A DNA stretch of 42,725 nt from JBLHKW01 sp047618565 (GTDB taxonomy: Bacteria; Planctomycetota; UBA1135; GCA-002686595), in NCBI GenBank assembly GCA_047618565.1, contig JBLHKW010000020.1:1-42725 (forward strand), given 5' to 3'. Of this stretch, positions 1 to 8,432 are shown one piece after another. How positions within the stretch are numbered: the stretch's first letter is position 1; each line of letters opens with the position of its first letter. The notes under the pieces were generated by a model that saw only the letters and a program-made list of their open reading frames with translations, did no database searches and was not told where the DNA came from. A program made the position numbers and the translations under genes.

Positions 1-127
1 CCCGGAGGCGACCCTTACGGGTCGTCGAGGATGCCAACGCGCGAGAAGTGCCGCCAGAAGCCGAATCGACGGCGAAGCCGGCCGGTCGTCGCGTTTGGGC
101 CGCGTCTTCATGAATTATTCGGGCTAG
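1..127. mobile_element. Right half of family A palindromic element
   Basis: This stretch aligns by eye with the right half of the complete element at 10822-11023. Both share the order central hairpin (here GGCGACCC-tta-CGGGTCGTC near 7-26), a block resembling GCCACCAAAGCCCGAATCGA, and an end TTCATGAATtattCGGGCTAG (here 107-127). The left half lies before the window. The terminal CTAG (124-127) contains the stop codon of the MFS gene. It is more diverged from the 10822 copy than the two family B copies are from each other. No transposase gene is visible, so it would be non-autonomous. Confidence 0.6.
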
Positions 128-1353
128 GTTCCGACGTCCGGGCCCAGCCGACGGGCCAGCGGCAGGGCCAGAAACAGGCCGACGAGCACGAACAGCGCCG
201 CGCAGCTGCCGAGCGCCACGGGGTAACCGGGCCCATCGATCAGGACTCCAAGCAACGGACCGACCAGGGCGTATCCGAGGCGCACGCCGAGGCTCGACAT
301 CGAGTTTGCGGTCGCGCGCAGGTCGGCCGGAACGCGCGCGTTGAGCTCGTCCTTCAGCACGACCTGCGTCAGGCCGCGACCAAGCTGGAACAGAATTCCG
401 AGCGCCAGACCCAGGCCGACGGCGGACTCGACACCCGGGTCCCCCGCAGTCCACGCCAGTCCCAGGAAGCCCACGACCGGCAAAGTCGCGATACACGCGA
501 TCGTGGCGCGCACGCCGACTGCAACTTCGAAGCGATGCGCGACCCGTCCGGCCAGTGCGACCGTCAGGTTGTAGCTGGCCCATAGGTAGCCGAAGAAGCT
601 CAGATCGACCTGCATGTGCGCCCAGTAACCCTGGAAGACCCAGACAGCGAGCAACGTGGAGAGCCCGTAGGCGATCAGGTTCAGGAGCACCCAGCGCACG
701 AGCGCCGACCGTACGAACAGCTCGCGCCAGATGTAGCCCAGGTTCTGCAGATGGCCGTGGCGGTCCAGGCGCGGACGCGGAATGTCGACCAGGAAGAGCG
801 CGACGAAGAACGGTAGCCAGCCGACGATCGCGTTCCACACGGCGACCTGGCGCAGGGAGATGACCGCGATCCAGCCTCCCACGAGAGCCGCACTGGTCTC
901 CCCCACCTGCATCCAGAACAAGCGCTGCCCGAGCGCACGCCGGCCTTGTGAATGCTCTCCAAGCTCCTCAAGCGACTCGTACATCAGGGCCACGTCGGTG
1001 CCCGAGTACAGGCACACCGCCAGCGCCGCCAGCAACTCGAAGACAACGACCCCACCGAAGCCCTGAACCGACGCGAGCACGGTAAACGCCAGGCCGTGCA
1101 GCGCACCGGCCAGGACGAGGCAACGCTTGCGACCGATCACATCCGACAGGTAGCCCGTCGGCACCTCGAGCAAGACGATGGCCATGCCGAAGATCGCCTG
1201 GACCTGGAACACCTGCCCCGGCGTGAGGCCGACCGAGCCGAAAAACGGCACGATCACGGGCATGATCAACATGAACATCCACGTGAAGTTCATCGCGCGG
1301 ATGCACTTCACGTTGATCCGCAATCTGCGTGGGTCCAGTGCTTCTGCGCTCAT
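124..1353 (-). CDS. MFS transporter
   Basis: Encodes a 409-residue inner-membrane protein of the major facilitator superfamily. Many hydrophobic segments alternate with short loops, and the loop after the second segment reads GYLSDVIGRKRCLVL, the MFS signature between helices 2 and 3. A charged linker near residues 190-215 separates the two six-helix halves. It starts inside the stop codon of the upstream ATP-grasp gene (ATGA overlap, 1350-1353), so the two are translationally coupled. The pairing suggests transport of the ligase product or substrate, but the substrate cannot be read from sequence. The stop codon lies in the CTAG end of a palindromic element, so the extreme C-terminus may have been altered by that insertion. 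The family call is secure; the substrate is unknown. Confidence 0.85.
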   Translation of the reverse strand: MSAEALDPRRLRINVKCIRAMNFTWMFMLIMPVIVPFFGSVGLTPGQVFQVQAIFGMAIVLLEVPTGYLSDVIGRKRCLVLAGALHGLAFTVLASVQGFGGVVVFELLAALAVCLYSGTDVALMYESLEELGEHSQGRRALGQRLFWMQVGETSAALVGGWIAVISLRQVAVWNAIVGWLPFFVALFLVDIPRPRLDRHGHLQNLGYIWRELFVRSALVRWVLLNLIAYGLSTLLAVWVFQGYWAHMQVDLSFFGYLWASYNLTVALAGRVAHRFEVAVGVRATIACIATLPVVGFLGLAWTAGDPGVESAVGLGLALGILFQLGRGLTQVVLKDELNARVPADLRATANSMSSLGVRLGYALVGPLLGVLIDGPGYPVALGSCAALFVLVGLFLALPLARRLGPDVGT

Positions 1354-2237
1354 CTGCAGCGCGTCGAGAGCGCGTCGACGAATCGCTCGAGAGCCGCAGG
1401 CGATTGCGACAGGAACAGCGACGGCTCGAGCAGTTCGAGTTCACTCACGACCCACTGCCCGCCGTGCTGAACGATGTCCACGCGCGCGTAGAGCAGGTCG
1501 GAGAGCTGGATGCTGATGTCCTGGCAGGCGCTGGCGAGCACCACTCGCCCCAGGTCCGCAGTCGCACCATCGACCGGCAACGCAGCGGACACGGATTCAT
1601 CGTCGTCCAGAAACCGTGGCTGTTTGATGACAGCGTGGGTGAAGTCGCCGTCGATCCACACCAGGCTCTTCTCCCCGGTCGTCTGAACTGACGGCACAAA
1701 GCACTGGACGAGCATGTCACGCAGCTCGAGGTGCTCGATCAAGAACGCCTGGGCCGCCTCGAACTCGGCTTCTCGGAAGCATGCGGTCGCGAAGGAACCG
1801 GCAGAGATGGCGGGCTTGATCACCACATCGCTCCAGCCTTCGCGCGCGATCAGCTCTGTCAGGGGCGCGGCCCCGCCACGCTCGAGGAAGAGAGTCGGGA
1901 CGATCGGAACCCCGCGCGCCGCGAGCGCGCCCAGATAGCGCTTGTGGAGATTCCAGAGCACCACGGATTGACGGTTGTACAGTGCCGACGAGTGGGTGGC
2001 CTGGGCGACCCAGCGCTTGAAGGCATCCGGGTGCTCGAAGTAGTTCCAGCAGGAGCGCAGGACGCAGATCGAGAAACGCGACGTGCGCTCGGCATCAGGG
2101 CCATCCCAGGCCAGGGTCTCGACGCTCAGACCCGCGTTCCGCAGCGCGGCGAGCGTCGGAGCCTCGTCAGGATCGGGCTCGGGCAGGTCCTTGCAGGTCA
2201 CCCAGGCCACGTCGATCAGATCGTGCGCATCACCCAT
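1350..2237 (-). CDS. ATP-grasp superfamily ligase (RimK/DcsG-like)
   Basis: A 295-residue cytosolic protein that looks like an ATP-grasp carboxylate-amine ligase of the RimK/glutathione-synthetase/DcsG type. Visible marks are an N-terminal Rossmann-like region, the nucleotide-binding stretch DVVIKPAISAGSF near residue 145, the LVWIDGDFTHAVIKQPRF segment near 190, and the C-terminal ELELLEPSLFL block, where acidic residues bind magnesium in this family. Members join a carboxylate to an amine with ATP through an acylphosphate. Start is ATG at 2237. The next gene, an MFS transporter, overlaps its stop by 4 bases, so the pair is likely one operon. Substrates are unknown; a small amide or peptide is an inference from the family. 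Confidence 0.75.
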   Translation of the reverse strand: MGDAHDLIDVAWVTCKDLPEPDPDEAPTLAALRNAGLSVETLAWDGPDAERTSRFSICVLRSCWNYFEHPDAFKRWVAQATHSSALYNRQSVVLWNLHKRYLGALAARGVPIVPTLFLERGGAAPLTELIAREGWSDVVIKPAISAGSFATACFREAEFEAAQAFLIEHLELRDMLVQCFVPSVQTTGEKSLVWIDGDFTHAVIKQPRFLDDDESVSAALPVDGATADLGRVVLASACQDISIQLSDLLYARVDIVQHGGQWVVSELELLEPSLFLSQSPAALERFVDALSTRCR

Positions 2238-2303
2238 GGCGAGATGGTGACGGCTGCGGTCGGCTCTGTCGAGTCGCGTGCGGGAGGAACCCGCGCTTCG
2301 GTC

Positions 2304-3050
2304 TCAATCCACGCTGGGTTGCGTGGCGGCGTCCGGAGCCTTGAGCCCGGCACGTGTCGAATCCTCGGCCTGGAGATCCGGATCCGGGTCGAAGAGCTTG
2401 GCCAGACAGGGGCGGCTCTTGCCGCGGGTAGCAATCGCGGCCGGCCCGGCGATTTCCTTCGCCGAAACCTGCTTGAGCTCCGCGCGCAACGCCTTCAGCT
2501 CCTGCTGCAGTGCACGGATCTTGTGCCAGCGCTCCGTCGCCATCCGATCGCGCTGCCCGAACTTCCCGCGCAGCCTGCGCAGGCGATCCTCTGCACGCTC
2601 ACGACCCGCCTCGACCTTGCGCTGGCCGGCTGCGGCCTTCGTCTGTTCCGCATGGTGCTGTTCGACCGTGTGGGCCAGCTCGACGTGCTGCTCCGCAAGC
2701 TGTGACTCGAGCGCGAGGCGCGCCTTCTCCGTTTCCGCGAGCTGATCACCCAGGGAACGCAGTCCGGCCAGGTTGCTCCGCAGCTCCCGTATGGTGGCAT
2801 CACGAATCGCCAGGGCCGAGTCCTCGGCGCTGACCGGCGTCGCACCGAGGTCGGCCATCAAGTCACCGAAATCGTCAAAACCGCCCGACTCGGAGGGTTC
2901 GACCACGGGTTCGGCCTGCTCGACCTCGCCTACAGGCCCGGATCCAGCCACAGTCTCTTCAGAGATGCTCTGCGGTTCGGCGCTGCCTGAATCAGGATCC
3001 AGAGGCGCCATGCGACGCTCAAGCCCGAAAATGCGATGAAGGAGTCCCAT
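2304..3050 (-). CDS. Coiled-coil protein of unknown function
   Basis: A 248-residue protein matching no family I recognise. Residues 1-90 are acidic and rich in Ser, Glu and Pro, typical of a disordered region. Residues about 95-215 are charged and heptad-like (repeated Leu/Ala with Glu, Arg, Gln and Lys), indicating a long coiled coil. The tail is short and polar. There is no signal peptide or membrane segment. The first ten residues (MGLLHRIFGL) are a short amphipathic stretch that could bind membrane or a partner. It lies 112 bases after mscS and 66 bases before the ATP-grasp gene on the same strand. A structural or scaffolding role is conceivable but not shown. Confidence 0.55.
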   Translation of the reverse strand: MGLLHRIFGLERRMAPLDPDSGSAEPQSISEETVAGSGPVGEVEQAEPVVEPSESGGFDDFGDLMADLGATPVSAEDSALAIRDATIRELRSNLAGLRSLGDQLAETEKARLALESQLAEQHVELAHTVEQHHAEQTKAAAGQRKVEAGRERAEDRLRRLRGKFGQRDRMATERWHKIRALQQELKALRAELKQVSAKEIAGPAAIATRGKSRPCLAKLFDPDPDLQAEDSTRAGLKAPDAATQPSVD

Positions 3051-3058
3051 GTGTGATC

Positions 3059-3075
3059 AAGGCCCTCGGGGCCTT
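3059..3075. terminator. Short hairpin between mscS and the coiled-coil gene
   Basis: AAGGCCC-tcg-GGGCCTT forms a perfect 7-bp stem with a 3-base loop. It sits between the end of the mscS-like gene and the start of the coiled-coil gene, both on the minus strand. There is no clear T-run, so a terminator or attenuator role is tentative. Confidence 0.3.
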
Positions 3076-3162
3076 GGGATGCATCGACCCTCGCCGGCGC
3101 TGCACGAAAGGCCATCGCTGGTATTCCGCTCGACGCGGGAATTCTCCCACATACGGTCCGGC

Positions 3163-4731
3163 TCACCATGGACGCAGGATGTCGATTCCTATCCGCCAGA
3201 CGCGGGAAAGGCCGGACTCCCGGGGCGCAGAGGCTCCCTGACCCAACACCGGTAGCTCACGGCGACGTTCCAGGCCGACCTTGACGAAGTCCTTGCGCAG
3301 GTCCGGGTGCGCCTCGAAGAGCACCTCCATGCAGTGCTTGTCGACGCGCAGCACCAGCGCGCCGTCTTCCCCGGCCACCACGTCGACGGTGCGCGCCCCC
3401 GTGGCGAGCAAGCCCATCTCGCCGAAGTAGCGACCTGGATCGATCCGGGGCCGCTTGCCGTCGGGCAGCACCGCCTCACACCACCCCTCTTGCACGAGGT
3501 ACAGGGCATCACCTATCTCGCCCGCGCGGATGACCTGCTCCATCGGCTCGTACCGACGGCGGAACGCGTTGCGCGAGAGGAAATCCAGATCCTTGCGCGG
3601 CAAGCGCCCGAACAGTCCGTGCGCCCCCACGAACTCCAGGCGCGATTCGACGCCCGACTCGATCGCGCGCTCCTCGGCCTCGAGTTGCTCGCGCTCCTTC
3701 ATGTGCACCGTTCGAATCGGGAACGGAATCTCCACACCGTAGAAGCGGAATGCGTACCAGATGTGGGTCAGGATGCGTTCCTCGATCGGCCGGTGCCGAG
3801 CGAAGTCACGGATCCAGAATTTCATCTCGTAGGTGATCGAGAAGTCCTCGTAGGCGATGGTGCGCACGGAGGGCTCGGGCGAGGAGAGCACGAGCGGCTG
3901 CCGGATCAGGATGGAACGCAGGATCTCCTTCACCCGTACGGGCGGATCGTTATAGGACGCCCCGACGCACAACAGGCGCGCATGCGGCACCTTGGGCCGG
4001 TTGTAGTTCTGCACCTTCTCCATCCCCAGCAGGCGGTTCGGAATGGTGATCGAGACATCGGCCAGGGTACGAATCTTGGTCGCACGCCAGGTCTTCTCGT
4101 ACACGATGCCCGTGTCGCCTCCATGGCTGATCCAATCGCCGCGTCGCGCGGTGCCCTCCACCTCAAGCGACATGCCGGTGAAGAGGTTCTCGAGGGTCTC
4201 CTTCAACACGAAGCCAATGCCAACGACCGCGACCGAGGTGCCCAGCAGGATCGTCCCGACGTCGATCTTCAGGGCGATCAGGCAACCGACGAGGACGATC
4301 GGCCACTTCACCAGCGCCTTGTGGATCGACAACCAGCCCGTCTCGTGACGGCGGGCGTACAGCGCCGAACCGAGCTCGACGAGCAACGTCGTCACGATGA
4401 ACAGGGCTGCGATGATCACGCCAGCGCCGAGCAGGTTGACCGTCACGTCGGGTGCGCCCTCGCGCGCGATCGGCAACACCCACCACCGGGCGGCATCCTG
4501 ATTCAGGTCGGAGCGGGCCAGCATGGCCAGCAGGTCCCCGTCGTGCACGAACCAGCCGACGAGCGAGAGCGGCAGGAGCAGGAGCGCGAGCGCCGCCGGG
4601 ATCTGCCCGAGCTGGCCCGGCAAGCTGTGCGAGCGCTTGAGCAGGATCGCGCAGAGGTAGACCGTGAGCAGGACCGCGCCCGCATTGGCAACGCCGGTTC
4701 CTACCGCCAAGAAAACTGTGATCTGGTCCAT
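3163..4731 (-). CDS. MscS-family mechanosensitive channel with cyclic nucleotide-binding-like domain
   Basis: An inner-membrane small-conductance mechanosensitive channel of about 522 residues. Four or five hydrophobic helices occupy residues about 1-190. The pore-lining MscS segment with GIGFVLKETLENLFTG follows near 170-185, then the beta domain with GDWISHGGDTGIVYEKTWRATKIRT. The C-terminal 130 residues resemble a cNMP-binding fold: FGEMGLLATGARTVDVVAGEDG matches the phosphate-binding cassette region, where cAMP binders usually have RxA; here it is RTVDVV. Such channels release solutes on hypo-osmotic shock and may be gated by ligand. I prefer ATG at 4731 over GTG at 4743, because GGGAG lies 6-10 bases before the ATG. 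It is divergent from the pit gene across about 300 bases with no recognised operator. Confidence 0.85.
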   Translation of the reverse strand: MDQITVFLAVGTGVANAGAVLLTVYLCAILLKRSHSLPGQLGQIPAALALLLLPLSLVGWFVHDGDLLAMLARSDLNQDAARWWVLPIAREGAPDVTVNLLGAGVIIAALFIVTTLLVELGSALYARRHETGWLSIHKALVKWPIVLVGCLIALKIDVGTILLGTSVAVVGIGFVLKETLENLFTGMSLEVEGTARRGDWISHGGDTGIVYEKTWRATKIRTLADVSITIPNRLLGMEKVQNYNRPKVPHARLLCVGASYNDPPVRVKEILRSILIRQPLVLSSPEPSVRTIAYEDFSITYEMKFWIRDFARHRPIEERILTHIWYAFRFYGVEIPFPIRTVHMKEREQLEAEERAIESGVESRLEFVGAHGLFGRLPRKDLDFLSRNAFRRRYEPMEQVIRAGEIGDALYLVQEGWCEAVLPDGKRPRIDPGRYFGEMGLLATGARTVDVVAGEDGALVLRVDKHCMEVLFEAHPDLRKDFVKVGLERRRELPVLGQGASAPRESGLSRVWRIGIDILRPW

Positions 4732-5038
4732 CGTCGCTCCCACGCAGCGGGGCTGCCGGGGACGGGAAGTAGACCAAGAGCGCCCGCGGGCCGCAACGGA
4801 AGCCGGGACCGGGCCTCTCGCGAGGCAGAACCGGCACAGGCCGTGGAGCCCGCCAAGGCTCCTTCGAGAATGACCTCAACGCTTACGTGCATCGGATTGC
4901 ACCACGGGGCGATACACGCCATCTTCTGGACCTCAGCGCCCCGAGTCCCGGCCGCAACGCGGCGCATCGACAGGGAATAATCCTCTTGTTACACGGGTCC
5001 ACCGTCCCAGTTCGCCGCCGGATCCGTAGCGACGCCTG

Positions 5039-6067
5039 ATGATCCTCTTCCTCGCTGGCCTGGGCGGCCTCTGCTTGGCCTTCGCCAACGGATCCAACGA
5101 CAACTTCAAGGGAGTCGCCACCCTGCTCGGCAGCCGGACGGCCGGCTATCGTCGGGCCCTCGCCTGGGGCACCCTGACCACTGCGGCCGGCTCGGTGGCA
5201 GCGATCTTCTTCGCCCGCGGACTGATGGAGACCTTCCGCGGCGGCGGTATCGTCCCTCCGGATACCGCGCTCGATCCGACCTTCGCTGCGGCCGTCGCCT
5301 GCTCGGCAGCCGCCACGGTCCTGAGCGCGAGTCGGATCGGCATGCCCGTATCGACGACCCACGCCCTGATCGGCAGCCTGGTCGGCACGGGCCTGATGGC
5401 CGCGGGCTCCGTCTCATGGAACACCCTGACCCACAAGCTGCTGCTCCCCCTGTGCATCAGCCCACTGGTCGCTTTCGCCGCCGCAGGGCTCGCCTACAAG
5501 GTCCTGCACTCCATGCGCATCCGCATGGGAGTCGAGCGTGGCAGTCGGTCGCGAGGCGAGCACGTTTCCGATGAGGCTTATCGAGGTCGCGTACTCGGCG
5601 TGCAGGCGGAACCTGGAATCGCGCTCCTGCACTACATCTCCGCCGGCAGCGTCGGCTTCGCCCGCGGGCTGAACGACACGCCCAAGATGGCAGCCTTGCT
5701 GCTCGTCGCCCCGGTGTTCGAGCCCAGTGCGGCCCTGCTGGCAGTTGGCGCCGTGATCGCGGGCGGCGCGTGGTTCGGAGCCCGGCGCGTGGCCGAGACC
5801 CTCGCGCATCGCATCACGAGCATGAACGCGGGCCAGGGCCTGACCGCCAATGCGGTGACGGCCACCGTAGTGATCGCCTCCTCGCGCCTCGGCCTGCCGG
5901 CCTCGACGACCCACGTCTCGTGCGGCGCTCTGATCGGAATCGGGGCCGCGGGTCACGGCGCCGTGTGGGGCACGATCCGCAAGATCGTCCTGGCCTGGCT
6001 CGTGACCATGCCGATCGCGGGCATCGGCGGCGCCCTGGCCTACATCGCCCTCACCGCCATCGCCTGA
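5039..6067 (+). CDS. pit: Inorganic phosphate transporter, PiT family
   Basis: A 342-residue membrane permease of the PiT (PHO4) family, which brings phosphate in with protons or sodium. The family's internal duplication is plain: the first signature FANGSNDNFKGVATLL is at residues about 18-33, and the second, FARGLNDTPKMAALLL, is near 207-222. Each is followed by a GLPxSTTH-like motif (GMPVSTTHALIGSLVG near 101; GLPASTTHVSCGALIG near 286). About ten hydrophobic helices are visible. The first signature deviates from the usual ANGANDVANA. No phoU-like pit accessory gene is adjacent; the phoU in this window belongs to the pst operon 33 kb away. The start at 5039 lacks a strong ribosome-binding site but the N-terminus fits the first helix. 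Confidence 0.88.
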   Translation: MILFLAGLGGLCLAFANGSNDNFKGVATLLGSRTAGYRRALAWGTLTTAAGSVAAIFFARGLMETFRGGGIVPPDTALDPTFAAAVACSAAATVLSASRIGMPVSTTHALIGSLVGTGLMAAGSVSWNTLTHKLLLPLCISPLVAFAAAGLAYKVLHSMRIRMGVERGSRSRGEHVSDEAYRGRVLGVQAEPGIALLHYISAGSVGFARGLNDTPKMAALLLVAPVFEPSAALLAVGAVIAGGAWFGARRVAETLAHRITSMNAGQGLTANAVTATVVIASSRLGLPASTTHVSCGALIGIGAAGHGAVWGTIRKIVLAWLVTMPIAGIGGALAYIALTAIA

Positions 6068-6209
6068 GGCCCGCTCCCCCTGGCATGCCACCCCTTCTTC
6101 GTCGCCGCCCAGTACGAATCCGGTGACGACGCGGCCGAGAAGCTGTGCGTCGGGTTGATGCAGAAGGTGCTACCCGATCGTCTAACGGGTCGCCAGGAGG
6201 GTCACCCCT

Positions 6210-7637
6210 TCAAAGGAAAGGGGCCACGAGTCGCGCCAAGCTGTGCGCGAATCGCACGGGCAAGCTCTGAGTCTCATCCTCGCCCCGCTCCACCACCCGC
6301 GCTTCGAGCAGGTCTGCCTCGAACCGGGTGGCCAGCTCGCGGGCGCATTCGCCGTCATACAGGACGGCCACCACCTCGAAATTAAGATGGAAGCTACGGT
6401 TGTCGAGGTTGGCCGATCCCAGGATCGCCACGCCTTCGTCCGCCACAAGGGTCTTCGAGTGGAGCATGCGCGGCAGGTACTCGTAGAGCTTCACACCACA
6501 CCCCAGCAGCTCGTCGTAATAGGTACGCGAGGCCAGCCGCACGATGCGGTAGTTGCCCTGGGACGGGACGAGCACGCGCACGTCGACGCCGCGTAAGGCT
6601 GCCGACTGCAGTGCCGCCACCAGAGCAGCGTCGGGCAGAAAGTACGGTGAGCTCACGTAGAGCCGCTCGCGCGCACCGTGCACGGCCTCGAGGAAGAGCT
6701 TGTGGATCGGCGCGTACTCGGTGTCCGGGCCGGAGGCGGCGATCTGCACCAGCCGCTGGCCCGGTTCGTCGTCGAGGCACAGGTAGTCGGCCTCGCGCGG
6801 CCCGGAACCATTCGCGAAGTGCCAGTTCTCGAGAAACACGAGCTGCAACAGGCTGGCCGGCATGCCGACGATGCGCACGTGCGTGTCCCGCTGCGCGAGG
6901 GCGCCCACGAACTCGGAGCTGTGGTAGTCCGCGATGTTCATCCCGCCCGTGAAGGCCGTCACACCGTCGATGATGACGATCTTGCGGTGGGTTCTGAAAT
7001 TGGCGCGCTGGGATCGCACACGGCTCCAGCGCGGTTGATTGAAGCACACCACACGGCCGCCCGCCTGGCGTAGTGGCTGCGCAAACTTGCTGTCGAAGCC
7101 CGCGGACCCGACACCGTCGATGAGCAGCCGCACCTCCAGCCCCGCGCGCGCCTTCTCGACCAGCAGGTCCCGCAAGCGTGTGCCGATTCGATCCGGCCGC
7201 CAGATGTAGAACTCCAGGTGGATGTGGCGCCGCGCGGTGCGGATGGCCGTCACCAGTGAGGCATAGAAGTCTCGCCCCTCATGGAAGATCTCGACCTCCC
7301 GTGCGCGCGCCCCGGCCGCCATATTCAGCCCTGAGCTGATGCGCACGAGGCGCGCGGCCTCTTCGGGCAGGGCCGCCATGACCTCGCGCGTCGCCCTCTC
7401 CATCATGCTGGAGAGCTCCCCGCCCATCGCCGCCCGGGCGCGGGCCAGGACGCGCCGCCTGCGGTTCCACTTGCGAGGACCGAGCACCAGGTAGATCGGG
7501 ATCCCGACGTAGGGCAGGAACGTGAGCAGGAAGATCCATCCGACGGTCGCCACCAGGGTACGACGCTCGAGCACGATCCAGACCGAGAGGCCCAGAACCC
7601 AGACCACCAGGAAAATCGTGAGCGTGGTTTCGTACAT
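6210..7637 (-). CDS. cls: Cardiolipin synthase (phospholipase D family)
   Basis: A 475-residue membrane-bound cardiolipin synthase that condenses phosphatidylglycerol molecules. Two N-terminal transmembrane helices (residues about 5-25 and 33-55, ending YLVLGPRKWNRRR) precede two phospholipase D domains. Both HKD motifs are intact: HRKIVIIDGVTAFTGGMNIAD near residue 220 and HSKTLVADEGVAILGSANLDNRS near 400. I start at ATG 7637 because the longer reading frame upstream runs antisense through the phosphodiesterase gene and has no cls homology. It is divergent from that gene with only 51 bases between the two starts, so they share a promoter region. It is convergent with pit. Confidence 0.9.
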   Translation of the reverse strand: MYETTLTIFLVVWVLGLSVWIVLERRTLVATVGWIFLLTFLPYVGIPIYLVLGPRKWNRRRRVLARARAAMGGELSSMMERATREVMAALPEEAARLVRISSGLNMAAGARAREVEIFHEGRDFYASLVTAIRTARRHIHLEFYIWRPDRIGTRLRDLLVEKARAGLEVRLLIDGVGSAGFDSKFAQPLRQAGGRVVCFNQPRWSRVRSQRANFRTHRKIVIIDGVTAFTGGMNIADYHSSEFVGALAQRDTHVRIVGMPASLLQLVFLENWHFANGSGPREADYLCLDDEPGQRLVQIAASGPDTEYAPIHKLFLEAVHGARERLYVSSPYFLPDAALVAALQSAALRGVDVRVLVPSQGNYRIVRLASRTYYDELLGCGVKLYEYLPRMLHSKTLVADEGVAILGSANLDNRSFHLNFEVVAVLYDGECARELATRFEADLLEARVVERGEDETQSLPVRFAHSLARLVAPFL

Positions 7638-7688
7638 ACGGCGCCGACCGTGGTTTAGAGAAATGCAGTCCGCGAGAGGACCAGTGTA

Positions 7689-8432
7689 TTGCCGATCAGC
7701 GCCATGATGATGCATCCTGACCCGCCCACCGTGAAGATCCTGACCTACAACCTTCACAAGGGGCGCTCCGCCCTGCGCCGTGACGTGCTCGCGGAGATTG
7801 CGGATGCCCTGGCTGAACGCGCGCCAGACCTGCTGACCTGCCAGGAGGTCTTCCATGGCACGCGTGATACGCGCCATCAGTGCGAGGTCCTGGCCGAGGC
7901 CCTGGACCACGCCCATGTCTTCGGGCCCAATGCCTTCTACCGCAAGGGCTGCCACGGGAACGCGACATTTGCTCGCCTGCCGGTCGCCGAGCACGTCAAT
8001 ATCGACGTGACCCAGTCGACCCTCGAGAAGCGCGGTATCCTGCATGCAACCCTGCAAGACGGGCCTGGCACCATCGAGACCATGAACGTGCACTTCAGCC
8101 TGACGCGCCGACAGCGCGCCCGGCAGTGGCGCCGCCTGCTCGAGACCCTGCCCGAGGACCTCGCCGTGCCAACCATCGTGTGCGGCGACTTCAACGACTG
8201 GTCCGGGTCCCTCGACCGCGTCGCCCGGCGCAGCGGCACGTTCCACAACGCACTCTGGAACCTGCCCACGCCCGCGCGCCAGAGCTACCCGGCCCAGCGC
8301 CCCCTGCTGGCCCTCGACCGCATCTACCTGCGCGGTTTCCGGGTGGTCTCGGCGGAGGTCCTGCGTGGTCAGCCCTGGTCGCGCCTCTCCGACCACCTGC
8401 CGATCGAGGTCGTCGTGGAGCGCACTCCTTGA
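7689..8432 (+). CDS. Endonuclease/exonuclease/phosphatase family protein
   Basis: A 247-residue member of the EEP (DNase I-like) superfamily of magnesium-dependent phosphodiesterases. Characteristic blocks are LTYNLHKG near residue 20, the metal-binding Glu in LLTCQEVF near 57, MNVHFSL near 138, CGDFNDW near 169 and the C-terminal catalytic SDHLPIEV near 237. A TTG at 7689 is 8 bases after AGAGGA, a good ribosome-binding site, whereas the three ATG codons at 7704-7712 have none; I keep TTG but the ATGs are possible. EEP proteins next to cardiolipin synthase genes are common, which hints at a lipid-related phosphodiester substrate. The next gene begins at TTGA overlapping the stop. Confidence 0.82.
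   Translation: MPISAMMMHPDPPTVKILTYNLHKGRSALRRDVLAEIADALAERAPDLLTCQEVFHGTRDTRHQCEVLAEALDHAHVFGPNAFYRKGCHGNATFARLPVAEHVNIDVTQSTLEKRGILHATLQDGPGTIETMNVHFSLTRRQRARQWRRLLETLPEDLAVPTIVCGDFNDWSGSLDRVARRSGTFHNALWNLPTPARQSYPAQRPLLALDRIYLRGFRVVSAEVLRGQPWSRLSDHLPIEVVVERTP

Noticed and set aside
3307..4980. Long plus-strand frame opposite the mscS-like gene
   Set aside because: Its composition (His, Gln, Arg, Asp-rich, no hydrophobic core) is that of a translated antisense strand.
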